Shown: positions 46,972 to 58,104, numbered from the stretch's first letter. The stretch: DNA of 64,000 bases from Demequina oxidasica (GCF_000975115.1 NZ_BBRE01000001.1:711322-775321); one strand, 5' to 3'. Notes: generated by a model from the letters alone, not told the origin. Made by a program: numbers and translations.

Positions 46972-48837
46972 CTACTCGACCGTGACCGACTTGGCGAGGT
47001 TGCGCGGCTGATCCACGTCGAGTCCCTTGGCCGTCGCAAGTTCGAGCGCAAAGAGCTGCAATGGGATCACGCTCAGTAGCGGGGACATCAGCACAGGCGA
47101 GGCGGGGACATAGAAGACCTGCTCTGCATAGTTGGCCGCCTCGGTGTCACCCTCCTCCGCGATCACAAACGTGCGGGCACCGCGAGCGCGGACCTCCTGC
47201 ACGTTGGAAACCACCTTGGAGTGCAGCGACTCGCGTCCGCGCGGGCTGGGCAGCACGATGAAGATCGGCTGCCCGTCCTCGACTAGGGCGATGGGGCCAT
47301 GCTTGAGCTCGCCGGCGGCAAAGCCCTCGGCGTGAATATATGCCAGTTCCTTGAGCTTGAGCGCGCCCTCGAGTGCGACGGGGAAACCCACGTGACGGCC
47401 CAGGAAGAGCACTGTGCGTTCGTCCGCGAGAGCGGCGCCGAGTTCGCGTATCGGCCCGGACGTGTCAAGGACCCGCTGAATCTTGGCAGGGATCTCGTCG
47501 AGCTGCGCGAGCAAGGTCGCAATCTCGTCCGGGAACTTGTTGCCTCGCAACTCGGACAGGTAGATGCCCAGCAGGAACGACGCCGTGATCTGAGCAAGGA
47601 AGGCCTTGGTAGAGGCCACTGCGATCTCGGGCCCAGCGCGCGTGTAGAGAACCGCGTCGGCCTCGCGGGCGATGGTGGAGCCCTGCGTGTTCACGATCGC
47701 GATGACGTTGGCGCCCTGCTGCTGTGCATGGCGCACGGCCATGATGGTGTCCATGGTCTCGCCCGACTGCGAGATGGCCACGACAAGCGTCTTCACGTTG
47801 ACCACCGGATCGCGGTAGCGGAACTCATGCGCGAGCTCGACCTCCACCGGAATGCGGCACCAGTGCTCGATCGCGTACCGAGCGACGAGACCCGCGTAGG
47901 ACGCGGTCCCGCAGGCAACAATGACAATCTTGTCGACGGAGTTGAGCACGGATTCGGCAATAATGCCGCCGTCGAGCTTGAGTCGCCCGTGGTCATCGAC
48001 CCGTCCACGCAGGGTGTCCGCTACGGCCTGAGGCTGATCGTGGATCTCCTTGTCCATGAAGGTCGCGAAGCCGCCCTTCTCGGCAGCCTCAGCGTCCCAG
48101 TCCACGTGGTACGGCTCGCGCTCCACGACGTTGCCGTCTGCGCCGGTGACCACCACGGCATCGGGGGTGATCACGACGACCTCGTCCTGACCGAGCTCGA
48201 GCGCGGTCCGGGTGTGCTCGATGAAGGCCACCACGTCGGAGCCAAGGAAGTTCTCACCCTCACCGATTCCGACCACGAGCGGGGAGTTGCGGCGCGCTCC
48301 CACCACGGTGGTGGGCTCGAGCGCGTCGACCGCGAGCAGCGTGAAGGCGCCCTCGAGCTGCTGTGCGACGGAGCGCATGGCGTCGGGCAGCGAGAGGCCG
48401 CGGTCGATCTCGCGGGCCAGTAGGTGTCCCGCGACCTCGGTGTCAGTTTCAGACAGGAAGTCGATGCCCTCAGTCGCGAGCTCCTTGCGGAGAGAGGAGA
48501 AGTTTTCGATGATGCCGTTGTGAATGATGGCAACACGTCCGCCCGCAGCGAGGTGTGGGTGGGCGTTGACGTCGGTGGGGGCACCATGGGTTGCCCAGCG
48601 CGTGTGCCCGATTGCCGCGGTACCAGGAGGAAGGGGCCTCTCCGCCAATTCTGCCTCGAGATTTCGGAGCTTGCCCGATTTCTTAGCGATGGACACTCGC
48701 TCGCGGCTGTCAGTGACCACTGCGATCCCCGCTGAGTCATACCCTCGGTATTCGAGCCGCGCGAGGCCGCCCATGACGACCTGCTGGGGGCGAGTATTGG
48801 CCGCCCCTGAGCCCACATATCCGACGATTCCACACAT
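46972..48837 (-). CDS. glmS: Glutamine-fructose-6-phosphate aminotransferase
   Basis: Makes glucosamine 6-phosphate, the entry to UDP-GlcNAc. The 621-residue protein starts [11 protein letters not shown] with the N-terminal nucleophile Cys, has the GATase II elements [17 protein letters not shown], and two SIS domains ([40 protein letters not shown]), ending [13 protein letters not shown] as expected. The transcript seems leaderless: TAGACT is seven bases before the ATG. glmM, the next enzyme, is 4 kb away on the same strand. No glmS ribozyme is visible. Confidence 0.98.
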   Translation of the reverse strand: MCGIVGYVGSGAANTRPQQVVMGGLARLEYRGYDSAGIAVVTDSRERVSIAKKSGKLRNLEAELAERPLPPGTAAIGHTRWATHGAPTDVNAHPHLAAGGRVAIIHNGIIENFSSLRKELATEGIDFLSETDTEVAGHLLAREIDRGLSLPDAMRSVAQQLEGAFTLLAVDALEPTTVVGARRNSPLVVGIGEGENFLGSDVVAFIEHTRTALELGQDEVVVITPDAVVVTGADGNVVEREPYHVDWDAEAAEKGGFATFMDKEIHDQPQAVADTLRGRVDDHGRLKLDGGIIAESVLNSVDKIVIVACGTASYAGLVARYAIEHWCRIPVEVELAHEFRYRDPVVNVKTLVVAISQSGETMDTIMAVRHAQQQGANVIAIVNTQGSTIAREADAVLYTRAGPEIAVASTKAFLAQITASFLLGIYLSELRGNKFPDEIATLLAQLDEIPAKIQRVLDTSGPIRELGAALADERTVLFLGRHVGFPVALEGALKLKELAYIHAEGFAAGELKHGPIALVEDGQPIFIVLPSPRGRESLHSKVVSNVQEVRARGARTFVIAEEGDTEAANYAEQVFYVPASPVLMSPLLSVIPLQLFALELATAKGLDVDQPRNLAKSVTVE

Positions 48838-48844
48838 GGGGATG

Positions 48845-48850
48845 AGTCTA
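48845..48850 (-). promoter_or_regulatory. -10 box (TAGACT) for leaderless glmS
   Basis: TAGACT on the minus strand, seven bases before the ATG at 48837. Confidence 0.55.
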
Positions 48851-48973
48851 CTGGGAGAGGCGCACCTGGCAGGGACGTGTAGCGGGCGTCACGGCACACC
48901 GGCCGATGCCGCGGTTCAGTCGGTTCCTCCGTGCCGGTTACGCGTGTGCTTGGGCGTGCGACACAATGGACGC

Positions 48974-49918
48974 GTGACCGATAGCGCTGCCAGTCCGTTC
49001 ATCACTCTGCCACGGGACGAATGGGCTGCGTTGGCTCGCTCCACTCCCTTGCCGCTCACCGAGCGCGACATTGCCAGGGTGCGCGGCCTGGGTGACCCCA
49101 TCGACCTCGCGGAGGTCGACCAGATCTACCGGCCGCTCTCGCGCCTCTTGGACCTGTACTCAGAAGCCGTGGGTCACTTGCACGACGCCTCCAGCAACTT
49201 CCTAGGGGAGCGCGCCTCCCGAACGCCGTACGTGATTGGCGTAGCCGGATCCGTGGCGGTAGGTAAATCCACCACCGCCCGAGTCTTGCGCGAACTCATG
49301 GCTCGGTGGCCCCACTCGCCGCATGTCGAGCTCGTCACGACGGACGGATTCCTGCTTCCCAACGAGACACTGCGCAAGCGCGGGCTTTTGGAACGCAAGG
49401 GATTCCCCGAGTCTTACGACCGCCGTGCCCTCCATCAGTTTGTGGCGGCCGTGAAGTCCGGCGAACCCGTGGTCGAGGCGCCGGTCTATTCACACCTCAC
49501 TTACGACATCGTGCCCGGCAAGGTGGTCAGCGTGCGGCAGCCCGAGGTGCTGATCGTTGAGGGCCTGAACGTGCTTCAGCCCGCAGCCCCCCGCACTCCA
49601 GGGTCGGCGTCCTTCGCCGTAAGTGATTTCTTTGACGTGTCCATCTACGTTGACGCCAAGCAGTCCGACGTGCGCCGCTGGTACGTCGACCGCTTCCTCA
49701 CACTGCGCGAGACTGCGTTCTCGCAGCCCGACTCGTACTTCCACTCGTACTCGACATTGAGCGACGAGGAGGCACGCGAACGTGCGGGTCAGATCTGGGA
49801 CTCGATCAACGCGCCTAACCTCGAAAAGAACATCGCTCCCACCCGCTCACGCGCCACGATCATCCTGGGCAAGGGCGCCGATCACCAGGTCGAGTCCGTC
49901 CAACTGCGCAAGCTCTAA
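48974..49918 (+). CDS. coaA: Type I pantothenate kinase
   Basis: First step of coenzyme A synthesis. GTG 48974 gives 314 residues ([20 protein letters not shown]); the much longer frame upstream overlaps glmS. The P-loop [45 protein letters not shown] and EGLNVLQ are all type I CoaA marks. It is divergent from glmS with 136 bases between. A CACAAT hexamer six bases before the start suggests another leaderless start. Confidence 0.96.
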   Translation: MTDSAASPFITLPRDEWAALARSTPLPLTERDIARVRGLGDPIDLAEVDQIYRPLSRLLDLYSEAVGHLHDASSNFLGERASRTPYVIGVAGSVAVGKSTTARVLRELMARWPHSPHVELVTTDGFLLPNETLRKRGLLERKGFPESYDRRALHQFVAAVKSGEPVVEAPVYSHLTYDIVPGKVVSVRQPEVLIVEGLNVLQPAAPRTPGSASFAVSDFFDVSIYVDAKQSDVRRWYVDRFLTLRETAFSQPDSYFHSYSTLSDEEARERAGQIWDSINAPNLEKNIAPTRSRATIILGKGADHQVESVQLRKL

Positions 49919-50044
49919 AGAGGCTGCTCAACCGGGGAGGATTCACGCACGGCGCAGCCACGCCCCACTTGCCCGCGTTCCGGTCTTGCATGCCGCCCTG
50001 ACCGCAAATATACTCGGCGTGGAATAATCGGAATGGAGCAACTT

Positions 50045-50671
50045 ATGGGGAAACGCGCCGCCTCCATCGGCCCGCTAGGGGTTGTGACTCTCGCTCTCCT
50101 TGTCGAGCGGCCCATGCACCCCTACGAGATGTACCAACTACTGATCGCCCGCGGCGAGCAGCGCATCGTCAAGGTCCGCCCGGGGAGCCTCTATCACACA
50201 GTCGATCGGCTGGTCGAGCACGGCCTCGCGGCATCTGTCGGCACTGAGCGCGCCGGCAACAGACCCGAGCGCACGGTCTACACGATTACCGATCATGGGC
50301 GCGAGAAACTGGCAGACCGGGTGGCGGACCTGCTTCAGGCACCTGTCAATGAGTACCCCTTGTTTCCGGTCGCGATCGGCGAGGCTCACAACTTGTCAGG
50401 CGACATCTTTCGCGGGCTTCTCGAGCAACGCCTTGCACAACTGATTATGGAGCGCACTGACCTAGAGGCCCATGTCACCGAAGCGGCAACCCGCGGAGTG
50501 CCCCGGCGCTGGACACTCGACAGCGAGTATCTGGTCGCCCAGCTCGGTGCGGAGATCGCGTGGGTCGAGTCAGTCATTTCAGAGCTCGACTCCGGTGCCC
50601 TCGACTGGGAAGAACCGCTCCCCGACTCTCTGCGGGGCACCCCGACGAGCGGCGACCCCCTCACCACCTGA
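50045..50671 (+). CDS. PadR-family transcriptional regulator
   Basis: ATG 50045 is favoured over 50033 because GGAG lies six bases upstream. The 208-residue protein has the PadR winged helix (LALLVERPMHPYEMYQLLIA; VRPGSLYHTVDRLVEHGLAA; RTVYTITDHGREKLADRVAD) and a C-terminal helical dimerisation region. It ends 45 bases before a DHA2-type exporter gene, the usual arrangement in which PadR represses an adjacent drug pump. Confidence 0.92.
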   Translation: MGKRAASIGPLGVVTLALLVERPMHPYEMYQLLIARGEQRIVKVRPGSLYHTVDRLVEHGLAASVGTERAGNRPERTVYTITDHGREKLADRVADLLQAPVNEYPLFPVAIGEAHNLSGDIFRGLLEQRLAQLIMERTDLEAHVTEAATRGVPRRWTLDSEYLVAQLGAEIAWVESVISELDSGALDWEEPLPDSLRGTPTSGDPLTT

Positions 50672-50716
50672 ACGTCCCTCACATCCTGCTTGCACCCAGA
50701 AAACCTAAGGAAAAAC

Positions 50717-52252
50717 GTGACCGAATCTCGAAGCCCCTGGCCCGCGCTGTGGGCGCTCGTCGTCGGGTTCTTTATGATCCTTATCGACACCACCATCGTG
50801 GCCGTGGCGAACCCGTCGATTCAGCAGGGCCTGGACACCACGACCACGGGCGTCATCTGGGTGACCAGCGCGTACCTGCTGACCTATGCGGTGCCCCTAC
50901 TCGTGACCGGACGACTCGGTGACATGTTCGGACCCAAGCGGATCTACCTCATCGGCCTCACCATCTTCACACTCGCTTCGCTGTGGTGTGGCTTCGCCGA
51001 CACTCTGCCCGGCTCCGGAATCGGCAACCTCATCGCGGCTCGCGCCGTTCAGGGACTCGGCGCCGCACTGATGACCCCACAGACCATGGCGGTGATCACA
51101 CGCACCTTCGCCCCCAACAAGCGCGGCACTGCGATGGCGCTGTGGGGTGCGACGGCGGGAGTCGCCACGCTCATCGGCCCGTTGCTGGGCGGCCTGCTTG
51201 TCGACGGCCCTGGGTGGGAGTGGATTTTCTTCGTCAACGTGCCCATCGGCGTCATCGCCTTCGTGCTCGCCTGGCGCCTGGTCCCCAACCTCGAGACTCA
51301 CGTTCACAAGATGGACTGGCTCGGAATTGTGCTGTCATCTGTGGGTATGTTCCTGCTCGTGTTTGGCCTTCAGGAAGGCACTGATAACGATTGGAATGGA
51401 TGGGTTTGGGCGTCAATCATCGGCGGCCTCGTAGTGATCGCACTGTTCATCTGGTGGCAGCGGATCAACAAGAACGAACCCCTCCTGCCTCTCAAGCTCT
51501 TCAAGGATCGCAACTTCTCCCTTGCGAACGCAACTATCAGCACCGTGGGCTTCGCGATCACCTCGATGTTTATCCCTATGGTGTACTTCTACCAGGTAGT
51601 ACGTGGGCTCAGCCCCACACAGACAGCGCTCATGACGGTTCCGACGGCGCTGATGACGCTTTTGCTGGCACGCCTGGCCGGAAAGCTGACCGACACGGTG
51701 CACCCGCGCTACCTGGTGGTGCCTGGCATGCTGGTCACGGCCTTCTCGCTGTGGCTCACGGCCGTGATGTTCACCCCCACCATGTCAATCGGACTGTTGC
51801 TCATTCCGCCAACCATTCTGGGAATCGGCAGCGCGTTCATGTGGGGTCCGATCTCGTCGACCGCGACGCGCAACCTGCCCATGAACGCCGCCGGCGCCGG
51901 GTCGGGCGTCTACAACACCACCCGCCAGGTGGGGGCGGTTCTAGGCTCTGCCGCGATCGCCACTCTGCTGGCAAACAGAATCGCCGCGAACCTACCCGCC
52001 GCGGCCGGCAGCGCAGACGGAGGCGAGGCAGGCCTAGGAGCGCTTCCCGACGCCCTCAAGGATGGCTTCAGCACTGCCATGGGACAAACGTTGTATTTGC
52101 CTGCAGTCGTCTTGGTCCTGGGCGCAGTCCTGGCGTATTTCTTTGTGAAGCCCGCGCACATGAGGGAAGGTGGAGGTGTCGCGCCACAGATCGACTCCGC
52201 ACGCACGGGTGAGGTCGCCGGTGCGTCCTCACCGGTGAAGCAGGGGGCCTAG
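50717..52252 (+). CDS. MFS drug:H+ antiporter, DHA2 (EmrB/QacA) family
   Basis: GTG 50717 with AAGGA six bases upstream gives 511 residues. Fourteen membrane helices are visible. Motifs: IDTTIVAVANPSIQ (motif D1, DHA2 type), LLVTGRLGDMFGPKRIY (motif A) and LIGPLLGGLLVDGPGWEWIF (motif C). It probably exports a toxic or antibiotic compound and is controlled by the PadR protein before it. Its substrate cannot be read from sequence. Confidence 0.92.
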   Translation: MTESRSPWPALWALVVGFFMILIDTTIVAVANPSIQQGLDTTTTGVIWVTSAYLLTYAVPLLVTGRLGDMFGPKRIYLIGLTIFTLASLWCGFADTLPGSGIGNLIAARAVQGLGAALMTPQTMAVITRTFAPNKRGTAMALWGATAGVATLIGPLLGGLLVDGPGWEWIFFVNVPIGVIAFVLAWRLVPNLETHVHKMDWLGIVLSSVGMFLLVFGLQEGTDNDWNGWVWASIIGGLVVIALFIWWQRINKNEPLLPLKLFKDRNFSLANATISTVGFAITSMFIPMVYFYQVVRGLSPTQTALMTVPTALMTLLLARLAGKLTDTVHPRYLVVPGMLVTAFSLWLTAVMFTPTMSIGLLLIPPTILGIGSAFMWGPISSTATRNLPMNAAGAGSGVYNTTRQVGAVLGSAAIATLLANRIAANLPAAAGSADGGEAGLGALPDALKDGFSTAMGQTLYLPAVVLVLGAVLAYFFVKPAHMREGGGVAPQIDSARTGEVAGASSPVKQGA

Positions 52253-52256
52253 CCCG

Positions 52257-52976
52257 CTACGAGTTGTCGCGCCCGTCGTCGATGTTGCCATTCTTTCCAC
52301 CGTCGGCGGCGGGAGTCTCGATCTGCTTTGAGAGGTCAGGGACCTCCGGAGGACTGAAGCCAATCTTCTGCATGACTCGATCAATCACGAAGCCCATCAC
52401 GATGCCGGCAACGACGCCGACCACGATAGACAAGATGAGGTTGTCGCTAAAGAGCGAACCGGTGAAGATTCCGAGAACCACCGAGTAGGTCGCCCAGATC
52501 AGCGCGCCGATGGCGTCGACTCCCATGAAACGCCGATGCGGGTAGCGCAGCGCACCAGCGGAGATATTGGCGATCACGCGACCCATGGGGATAAAGCGCG
52601 CGGCGATGATGAAGGTAGAGCCGCGCTTCTCCAAAGCGCTATCGGCCCATGCCAAGGAGGCCTTGCCCTTCTCGGTGTTGAACATCTTCCACTTCGTCAC
52701 GTCGAAGAGGCGGCCGATGCCGTACGCAATTTGGTCTCCGCACCAGGCACCGGTGGCAGCTGCAATCCAGATCCCGGGCAACCAGGGTGAACCGGTCTGG
52801 GCCCACGCGGTAGCCGAGGCGATGATGACGGACTCCGAAGGTACGACCGGGAAAAACCCGTCGACGACCGAGAGGATATACATCCACGGGTAGATCCACA
52901 GAGAGTCAGTGAGCTGAAGAATCCACTCTTCGAGCTGCCCGGAGAATCCGGTGATGGTGTCCCAGAGGTTGTTCAC
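52257..52976 (-). CDS. DedA-family membrane protein
   Basis: I start at GTG 52976, which overlaps the glmM stop by four bases; GTG 52982 is an alternative. The 239-residue protein has the DedA/SNARE-associated pattern: [60 protein letters not shown] and [16 protein letters not shown]. DedA proteins act in undecaprenyl-phosphate or phospholipid flipping and envelope homeostasis, which suits its link to glmM. The C-terminal tail is short and polar. Confidence 0.92.
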   Translation of the reverse strand: MNNLWDTITGFSGQLEEWILQLTDSLWIYPWMYILSVVDGFFPVVPSESVIIASATAWAQTGSPWLPGIWIAAATGAWCGDQIAYGIGRLFDVTKWKMFNTEKGKASLAWADSALEKRGSTFIIAARFIPMGRVIANISAGALRYPHRRFMGVDAIGALIWATYSVVLGIFTGSLFSDNLILSIVVGVVAGIVMGFVIDRVMQKIGFSPPEVPDLSKQIETPAADGGKNGNIDDGRDNS

Positions 52977-54334
52977 GAACACAGTCTGTCAGCAACAACC
53001 GCCGCTAGGGCCTCCGCGTGACGTTCTGCGTCCTCTTTTGTGCTGGCCTCGACCATGACCCGCACCAACGGCTCGGTGCCCGATGAGCGCAGCAGCACTC
53101 GGCCGTTGTCGCCAAGTTCCTTGCGGGCAGCGGCAACCGCGTCTTGGAGAATCCGGTCGGTGTTGACCTTGGAGCGGTCCGCGCCGGGCACATTGATAAG
53201 TACCTGCGGGAGGACGTGAATGGTCGCGCACTGGTCACGCAGCGAGCCGGCAGCCTTGACCTGCGCGCCGAGCAACAGCGCCGTCAGGACGCCGTCACCG
53301 GTGGTCGAGTAGTCAGACACGATGATGTGACCGGACTGCTCTCCGCCTAGGGTGAAGCCACCCTCGCGCATCGCCTCAAGCACGTAGCGGTCGCCCACCG
53401 CGCTCTCTACGATGTCGATACCGGCGTCGCGCATCGCGCGGTGCAGGCCGAGGTTACTCATTACGGTGGCCACCAGGGTGCTGTGATACAGCGAACCCTT
53501 GCTGTTCATAGCAAGCGCGAGAAGTCCCATGATGGCATCGCCATTCACGACCTCGCCCTCGTGGTCCACCGCGAGGCAGCGATCGGCGTCTCCGTCGAAG
53601 GCGACGCCCATATCCGCGCTGTGCTCCACCACGGCGGCCTGGAGGGGCCCGAGGTGGGTCGACCCCACACCGTCGTTGATGTTGTAGCCGTCTGGGGATG
53701 CGTTGATGAGATGCACCGTCGCGCCGGCCGCTGTCAGTGCTGCCGCACCGACCACGCTGGCTGCGCCATGCGCCGCGTCCACGACGAGCGTGACACCGGT
53801 CAGCGGGTGTGCCTCGCCCGCGAAGGTCGCGACGGCCCCCACAAGGTGGTTGACGTAGCGCTCACCCATCGCCGACGCGTCAGAAATCGTGCCAACGTCC
53901 GCGCCGAGCGGACGTTGCCAACTCTCGCCGATCTGGGCCTCAATCGTCTCCTCGACGGCGTCGTCAAGCTTGTGCCCGCCGCGCGCAAAGAACTTGATGC
54001 CGTTGTCGGGCATCGGGTTGTGCGAGGCCGAAATCACGACGCCGATGTCGGCGTCCATGGCCGCCGTCACGTGGGCGATGCCGGGGGTGGGCAAGACGCC
54101 CACGTCCAGGACATCGATTCCCGCGGAGGCGAGTCCTGAACTTACCGCCGCGCTGAGGAACTGCCCGGAAACACGCGTATCCCGGCCGACTATGGCACGG
54201 GGACGGTGCCCGGAGAACTCGCCGCGCTGCGCCAAAACGTGGGCGGCAGCGACGGCGAGGTCAACGGCAAGTTCGGCGGTGATGTCGCGATTCGCAAGCC
54301 CGCGAACACCGTCGGTTCCAAATAAGCGCGGCAT
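52973..54334 (-). CDS. glmM: Phosphoglucosamine mutase
   Basis: Converts glucosamine 6-phosphate to glucosamine 1-phosphate. The 453-residue protein begins [20 protein letters not shown], has the phosphoserine loop [17 protein letters not shown], the metal loop [13 protein letters not shown], and the sugar-phosphate-binding end [19 protein letters not shown]. It follows rpsI by 10 bases, so it is likely part of the rplM-rpsI-glmM-dedA transcript, the order also seen in mycobacteria (mrsA). Confidence 0.97.
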   Translation of the reverse strand: MPRLFGTDGVRGLANRDITAELAVDLAVAAAHVLAQRGEFSGHRPRAIVGRDTRVSGQFLSAAVSSGLASAGIDVLDVGVLPTPGIAHVTAAMDADIGVVISASHNPMPDNGIKFFARGGHKLDDAVEETIEAQIGESWQRPLGADVGTISDASAMGERYVNHLVGAVATFAGEAHPLTGVTLVVDAAHGAASVVGAAALTAAGATVHLINASPDGYNINDGVGSTHLGPLQAAVVEHSADMGVAFDGDADRCLAVDHEGEVVNGDAIMGLLALAMNSKGSLYHSTLVATVMSNLGLHRAMRDAGIDIVESAVGDRYVLEAMREGGFTLGGEQSGHIIVSDYSTTGDGVLTALLLGAQVKAAGSLRDQCATIHVLPQVLINVPGADRSKVNTDRILQDAVAAARKELGDNGRVLLRSSGTEPLVRVMVEASTKEDAERHAEALAAVVADRLCS

Positions 54335-54344
54335 GCGCTCGAGA

Positions 54345-54851
54345 CTAGCGCTTCGAGTACTGAGGTGCGCGACGTGCCTTCTTGAGTCCAGCCTTCTTGC
54401 GCTCGACGACGCGTGCGTCGCGAGTCAGGAAGCCAGCCTTCTTGAGGGCTGCGCGGTTGGTCTCTTCGTCGATCTCGTTGAGCGCGCGTGCGACGCCAAG
54501 GCGAAGCGCACCGGCCTGACCCGAGGGGCCGCCACCGGTGATGCGTGCGTGCACGTCGAACTTGCCCTCGATGTCGAGCAGTGCGAACGGCGAGTTCGCG
54601 ATCTGCTGGTGCACCTTGTTGGGGAAGTAGTTCGCGAGGTCGCGGCCGTTGATCGTCCAGTTGCCGGTTCCGGGAACCAGGCGAACACGGGCGATGGCCT
54701 GCTTGCGTCGGCCAAGGCCAGCGCCGGGTGCCACGTTGGACGTGCCCTTGCCGCGCTCAGGCGCGGATTCCGAGGTGTACTCGGTAGGCGCGTCTGCCTC
54801 GGTGTCGGTCACGTTTTCGGTCTCGACGTCAGTCGTCGTCACATCTGCCAC
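54345..54851 (-). CDS. rpsI: 30S ribosomal protein S9
   Basis: The 168-residue S9 has a non-conserved acidic N-terminal extension of about 40 residues ([20 protein letters not shown]), then the canonical body [40 protein letters not shown] and the basic C-terminus [12 protein letters not shown] that reaches the P site. It is coupled to rplM with 22 bases between. Confidence 0.97.
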   Translation of the reverse strand: MADVTTTDVETENVTDTEADAPTEYTSESAPERGKGTSNVAPGAGLGRRKQAIARVRLVPGTGNWTINGRDLANYFPNKVHQQIANSPFALLDIEGKFDVHARITGGGPSGQAGALRLGVARALNEIDEETNRAALKKAGFLTRDARVVERKKAGLKKARRAPQYSKR

Positions 54852-54873
54852 TAGTCAGTCCTTCTTCTCCGCG

Positions 54874-55317
54874 CTACTGCGCGACCTGGGAAATCTCGAA
54901 CGCCTGCGGCTGCTGCGCGGCGTGGGGGTGGTCGGAGCCTGCGTAGACCTTGAGCTTCGTGAGCTGCTCGGCACCAAGCTTGGTGCGAGGCAGCATGCCC
55001 TTCACCGCGTTCTCGATGACGCGCTGCGGGTTCTTCTCAAGGAGCTCCCCGATCGGCACGGCGCTGAGGCCGCCCGGGAAGCCCGAGTGGCGGTACACCA
55101 TCTTGTCGGTGAGCTTGGCGCCCGAGAGGGCCACCTTTGAAGCATTGATGACGATGACAAAGTCACCGGAGTCAACGTGGGGAGCAAAAGTCGCCTTGTG
55201 CTTGCCGCGGAGCAGCGAAGCGGCCTGGGAGGCCAGACGACCGAGGACCACGTCAGTAGCGTCGATGACGTACCAGTTCTTGGTGACGTCACCCGGCTTG
55301 GGAGAATACGTGCGCAC
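54874..55317 (-). CDS. rplM: 50S ribosomal protein L13
   Basis: A 147-residue L13 with GTG start ([20 protein letters not shown]), [20 protein letters not shown] and [25 protein letters not shown] precedes the start. It leads the rplM-rpsI-glmM operon from a strong promoter at 55443-55472 with a leader of about 120 nt that folds into a UUCG hairpin. Confidence 0.97.
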   Translation of the reverse strand: MRTYSPKPGDVTKNWYVIDATDVVLGRLASQAASLLRGKHKATFAPHVDSGDFVIVINASKVALSGAKLTDKMVYRHSGFPGGLSAVPIGELLEKNPQRVIENAVKGMLPRTKLGAEQLTKLKVYAGSDHPHAAQQPQAFEISQVAQ

Positions 55318-55348
55318 TTGAAAGCCTTCTCTTATCTGATCTGAGGGG

Positions 55349-55366
55349 GCGGTAACGAATTACCGC
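55349..55366 (-). promoter_or_regulatory. UUCG-tetraloop hairpin in the rplM leader
   Basis: On the minus strand the leader reads GCGGTAA-TTCG-TTACCGC, a perfect 7-bp stem capped by the very stable UUCG loop, about 30 bases before the rplM start. A role in L13 autoregulation or transcript stability is possible but not shown. Confidence 0.55.
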
Positions 55367-55442
55367 AAGTTTTCGGTCGGCGGGTCCTAGGAAAAGGCGA
55401 GTGGGATTACACCATTCCACGGGGAACGCACAACGAGGATCT

Positions 55443-55472
55443 ATCATACCGGCACAATCCCGTAAGGGTCAA
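55443..55472 (-). promoter_or_regulatory. Strong promoter of rplM-rpsI
   Basis: On the minus strand TTGACC, an 18-base spacer and TATGAT, followed by AG. This is the best -35/-10 pair seen in the window. The rest of the 266-base gap to truA holds no gene. Confidence 0.85.
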
Positions 55473-55583
55473 TCTGAGTCGATTACACGTCCCGGCACGA
55501 TCCCAACGAACTGCTGTCTAGTCGCCAAGTCTAGACGCTACTCACGACCCAAGAGCCCGCCCCCAAGCCGATGCTGCGGCTAG

Positions 55584-56480
55584 CTATTCAGCGGGAGCGT
55601 CGGCGGAATCTGCCACCTGACGGCGCCGGCGAGTCAACTGCGCGCGCGCGGCCATCTCGGCGGCGTCCGGGTACTCCACGTGCTCGAGCACCAGCCCGTG
55701 CGGCGGCACCACGGAGATTCCGGGAGAGCGCTCGCTGAAGTCGTCGTGCGACGCCAGCCACACCAGGTCACGTCGGCCGGAGCCCACGTCCTTCACCGCG
55801 CCCACTAGCGAGCGCACCATCGAGTGGCAGAAGGCGTCGGCCTCGAGCGTCGCCACCACAAGACCTTCATCGGGTCCCGACGTGGGTCGCTCCCACGAGA
55901 AGCGGTGTAGTTCGCGGATGGTGGTGGCGAATTCGCGTGGACGGCAATAGGGCGCAAAGTCCCGCAGGCCCGTCACGGTCAGCGCGCCCGCATTGAGGGC
56001 CTCGATGTCCAGAGATTTGCGGTTCCATAGGACGTGGCCTCGGCGGAGCGGATCGCGCGTTTCGAACCGGTCGCTAATGCGATACGAGTAGCGCCGTGCC
56101 ACTGCAGAGAAGCGGGCGTCAAAGCCCTGCTGCGCGAGCGACACGCGCTTGACCACGACGTCCCGTGGCAGCACGCTCCACAGCTTGAAGCGGAGCGCGA
56201 GTTCCGGGTCCTTGACGCTGCGGTTCACGCAGCGCTCCCACGCCTCGCGGGGTATATCGAAGTGGGCGACCTGATTGCGGGCGTGCACGCCGGCATCGGT
56301 ACGCCCGGCCACCGTGAGGCGGATCGCGCCCACGCGGCGAATTACCTGGGTGAGACCAGCCTCCATGACGCCCTGCACGGTGCGGAGGTCGGGCTGGGCG
56401 GCCCAGCCCTGAAACGCGCCTCCGTCGTAAGAAAAGTCAAGGCGGACCCTCACAACGTCACTGGAGTCCAGTTCGGTCAT
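55584..56480 (-). CDS. truA: tRNA pseudouridine(38-40) synthase
   Basis: The 298-residue protein has the catalytic Asp in TVAGRTDAGVHARNQVAHFD, the N-terminal VRVRLDFSYDGGAFQGWAAQ and FAPYCRPREFATTIRELHRF, all TruA marks. It isomerises uridines 38-40 in the anticodon arm. It follows rplQ by 49 bases in the rpoA-rplQ-truA order typical of actinobacteria. Confidence 0.95.
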   Translation of the reverse strand: MTELDSSDVVRVRLDFSYDGGAFQGWAAQPDLRTVQGVMEAGLTQVIRRVGAIRLTVAGRTDAGVHARNQVAHFDIPREAWERCVNRSVKDPELALRFKLWSVLPRDVVVKRVSLAQQGFDARFSAVARRYSYRISDRFETRDPLRRGHVLWNRKSLDIEALNAGALTVTGLRDFAPYCRPREFATTIRELHRFSWERPTSGPDEGLVVATLEADAFCHSMVRSLVGAVKDVGSGRRDLVWLASHDDFSERSPGISVVPPHGLVLEHVEYPDAAEMAARAQLTRRRRQVADSADAPAE

Positions 56481-56529
56481 GAGAATCCGCCTTGTACGAG
56501 CGTGCGGCTAGTGCCACACGAATTCGTTG

Positions 56530-57093
56530 CTACTTCTCGGCGCCCTCAGCGGGAGCGTCTGCGTGCTCCGCTGCGATGTCCTCGACGGGAGCTGCGCCGT
56601 CCTCTGCGCCCTCGGCGGGAGCATCAGCGTGTGCAGCCTCAGGAGCGACGTCGTCGTCCTTCTTAGCGGCCTTCTTAGGAGCAGCCTTCTTGGTGGCCTT
56701 CTCGGCCTCCTTGGAGACAGCCTTCTTGGCCGGCGTACCGAACTCAACAAGCTCAATCACTGCGAGGGGAGCGTTGTCGCCCTTGCGGTAACCAACCTTG
56801 GTGATGCGGGTGTAGCCGCCCTCGCGGTCCGCGAAGCCGGGGCCAATCTCGGTGAACAGGGTGTGCACCACGGACTTGTCCGAGATGATTCCCATGACCT
56901 TACGACGCGACGCGAGGTCGCCACGCTTGGCGAACGTCACCAGACGCTCAGCGTGGGGCTGAACGCGCTTTGCCTTGGTGAGCGTGGTCGTGATGCGACC
57001 GTGCTCAAAGAGGCTCTGCGAAAGGTTGGCCAGCATGTGACGCTGGTGGGCCGGGCTGCCGCCTAGGCGGGCGCCCTTAGTGGGGGTAGGCAT
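56530..57093 (-). CDS. rplQ: 50S ribosomal protein L17 with C-terminal extension
   Basis: The first about 120 residues are canonical L17 ([40 protein letters not shown]). The remaining about 65 are a lysine/alanine block ([14 protein letters not shown]) and an acidic Ala/Glu/Pro tail with a repeated [10 protein letters not shown] element. Such tails occur in actinobacterial L17, and their length varies. It follows rpoA by 18 bases. Confidence 0.96.
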   Translation of the reverse strand: MPTPTKGARLGGSPAHQRHMLANLSQSLFEHGRITTTLTKAKRVQPHAERLVTFAKRGDLASRRKVMGIISDKSVVHTLFTEIGPGFADREGGYTRITKVGYRKGDNAPLAVIELVEFGTPAKKAVSKEAEKATKKAAPKKAAKKDDDVAPEAAHADAPAEGAEDGAAPVEDIAAEHADAPAEGAEK

Positions 57094-57111
57094 GTTGGAT
57101 GTTCTCCTTGA

Positions 57112-58104
57112 TTATTCTTCGCTGCCGGAGAAGTACACACCAGCCGCGGAGGTGCCGTCGTACTCGACGCCACCATCCTTGAGAGAGAAGTTCAGCTCAG
57201 CGAGCTTCTCCTTCACCTCGGTGATCGACTTCTGACCAAAGTTACGGATGTCCATGAGGTCGGTCTCACTGCGTGCAGTGAGCTCTCCCACGGTGTGAAT
57301 GCCCTCGCGCTTGAGGCAGTTGTACGAGCGCTGGGTAAGGTTCAGCTCCTCGATGGGCTGGTTGTAGTCCTCTTCGAGCGACTCGTCGGTGTCCGACGGG
57401 CCAATCTCGATGCCCTCTGCCGCCTCGTTGAGGCCGCGTGCGAGCGAGAACAGTTCAACCAACGTCGAGCCGGCCGAGGCGAGCGCGTCACGTGCCGAGA
57501 TGGAGTTTTTGGTCTCCACATCGATGATGAGCTCGTCAAAGTCGGTGCGCTGTGCAACACGAGTCGCAACCACGTTGTACGTCACCTTGAGAACGGGCGA
57601 GTAGATCGAGTCGACCGGGATCTGCCCGATCTCGGCGTCGTAGCTCTTGTTGAGAGCGGCGGGCACGTAGCCACGTCCACGCTCGACTGTGAGCTCGACC
57701 TCGAACTTTGCCTTTGCGTTCAGCGTGGCGATGTGTAGCTCGGGGTTGTGAATCTCAACACCAGCCGGAGGAGCGATGTCAGCGGCGGTCACGGCGCCAG
57801 CGCCGGACTTACGCAAATACATCACGACAGGCTCGTCGTTCTCCGAGGAGACGACCAGGTTCTTGAGATTGAGAAGGATCTCAGTGACGTCTTCCTTCAC
57901 ACCTTCGATGGTGGTGAATTCGTGAAGAACACCGTCAAAACGAACCGACGTTACTGCTGCGCCCGGAATGGACGACAGCAGCGTGCGACGGAGTGAGTTT
58001 CCGAGGGTATAGCCGAAGCCCGGCTCAAGCGGCTTGAGGGAGAACTGCGAACGGTTGTCCGAAATGACCTTTTCGGTCAGCGTAGGACGCTGTGCGATCA
58101 GCAC
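57112..58104 (-). CDS. rpoA: RNA polymerase alpha subunit
   Basis: I start at GTG 58104 ([20 protein letters not shown]), which has AAAGGA upstream, giving 330 residues; the longer start at 58125 covers that site. N-terminal domain: [20 protein letters not shown] and [21 protein letters not shown]-terminal domain: [20 protein letters not shown] and [15 protein letters not shown] for UP-element and activator contact. It nucleates polymerase assembly. rpsD, which precedes rpoA in many bacteria, is absent here. Confidence 0.98.
   Translation of the reverse strand: MLIAQRPTLTEKVISDNRSQFSLKPLEPGFGYTLGNSLRRTLLSSIPGAAVTSVRFDGVLHEFTTIEGVKEDVTEILLNLKNLVVSSENDEPVVMYLRKSGAGAVTAADIAPPAGVEIHNPELHIATLNAKAKFEVELTVERGRGYVPAALNKSYDAEIGQIPVDSIYSPVLKVTYNVVATRVAQRTDFDELIIDVETKNSISARDALASAGSTLVELFSLARGLNEAAEGIEIGPSDTDESLEEDYNQPIEELNLTQRSYNCLKREGIHTVGELTARSETDLMDIRNFGQKSITEVKEKLAELNFSLKDGGVEYDGTSAAGVYFSGSEE

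Noticed and set aside
48838-48973. Possible glmS ribozyme upstream of glmS
   Set aside because: The TAGACT box lies seven bases from the ATG, leaving no room for a transcribed ribozyme, and the conserved core is not seen.
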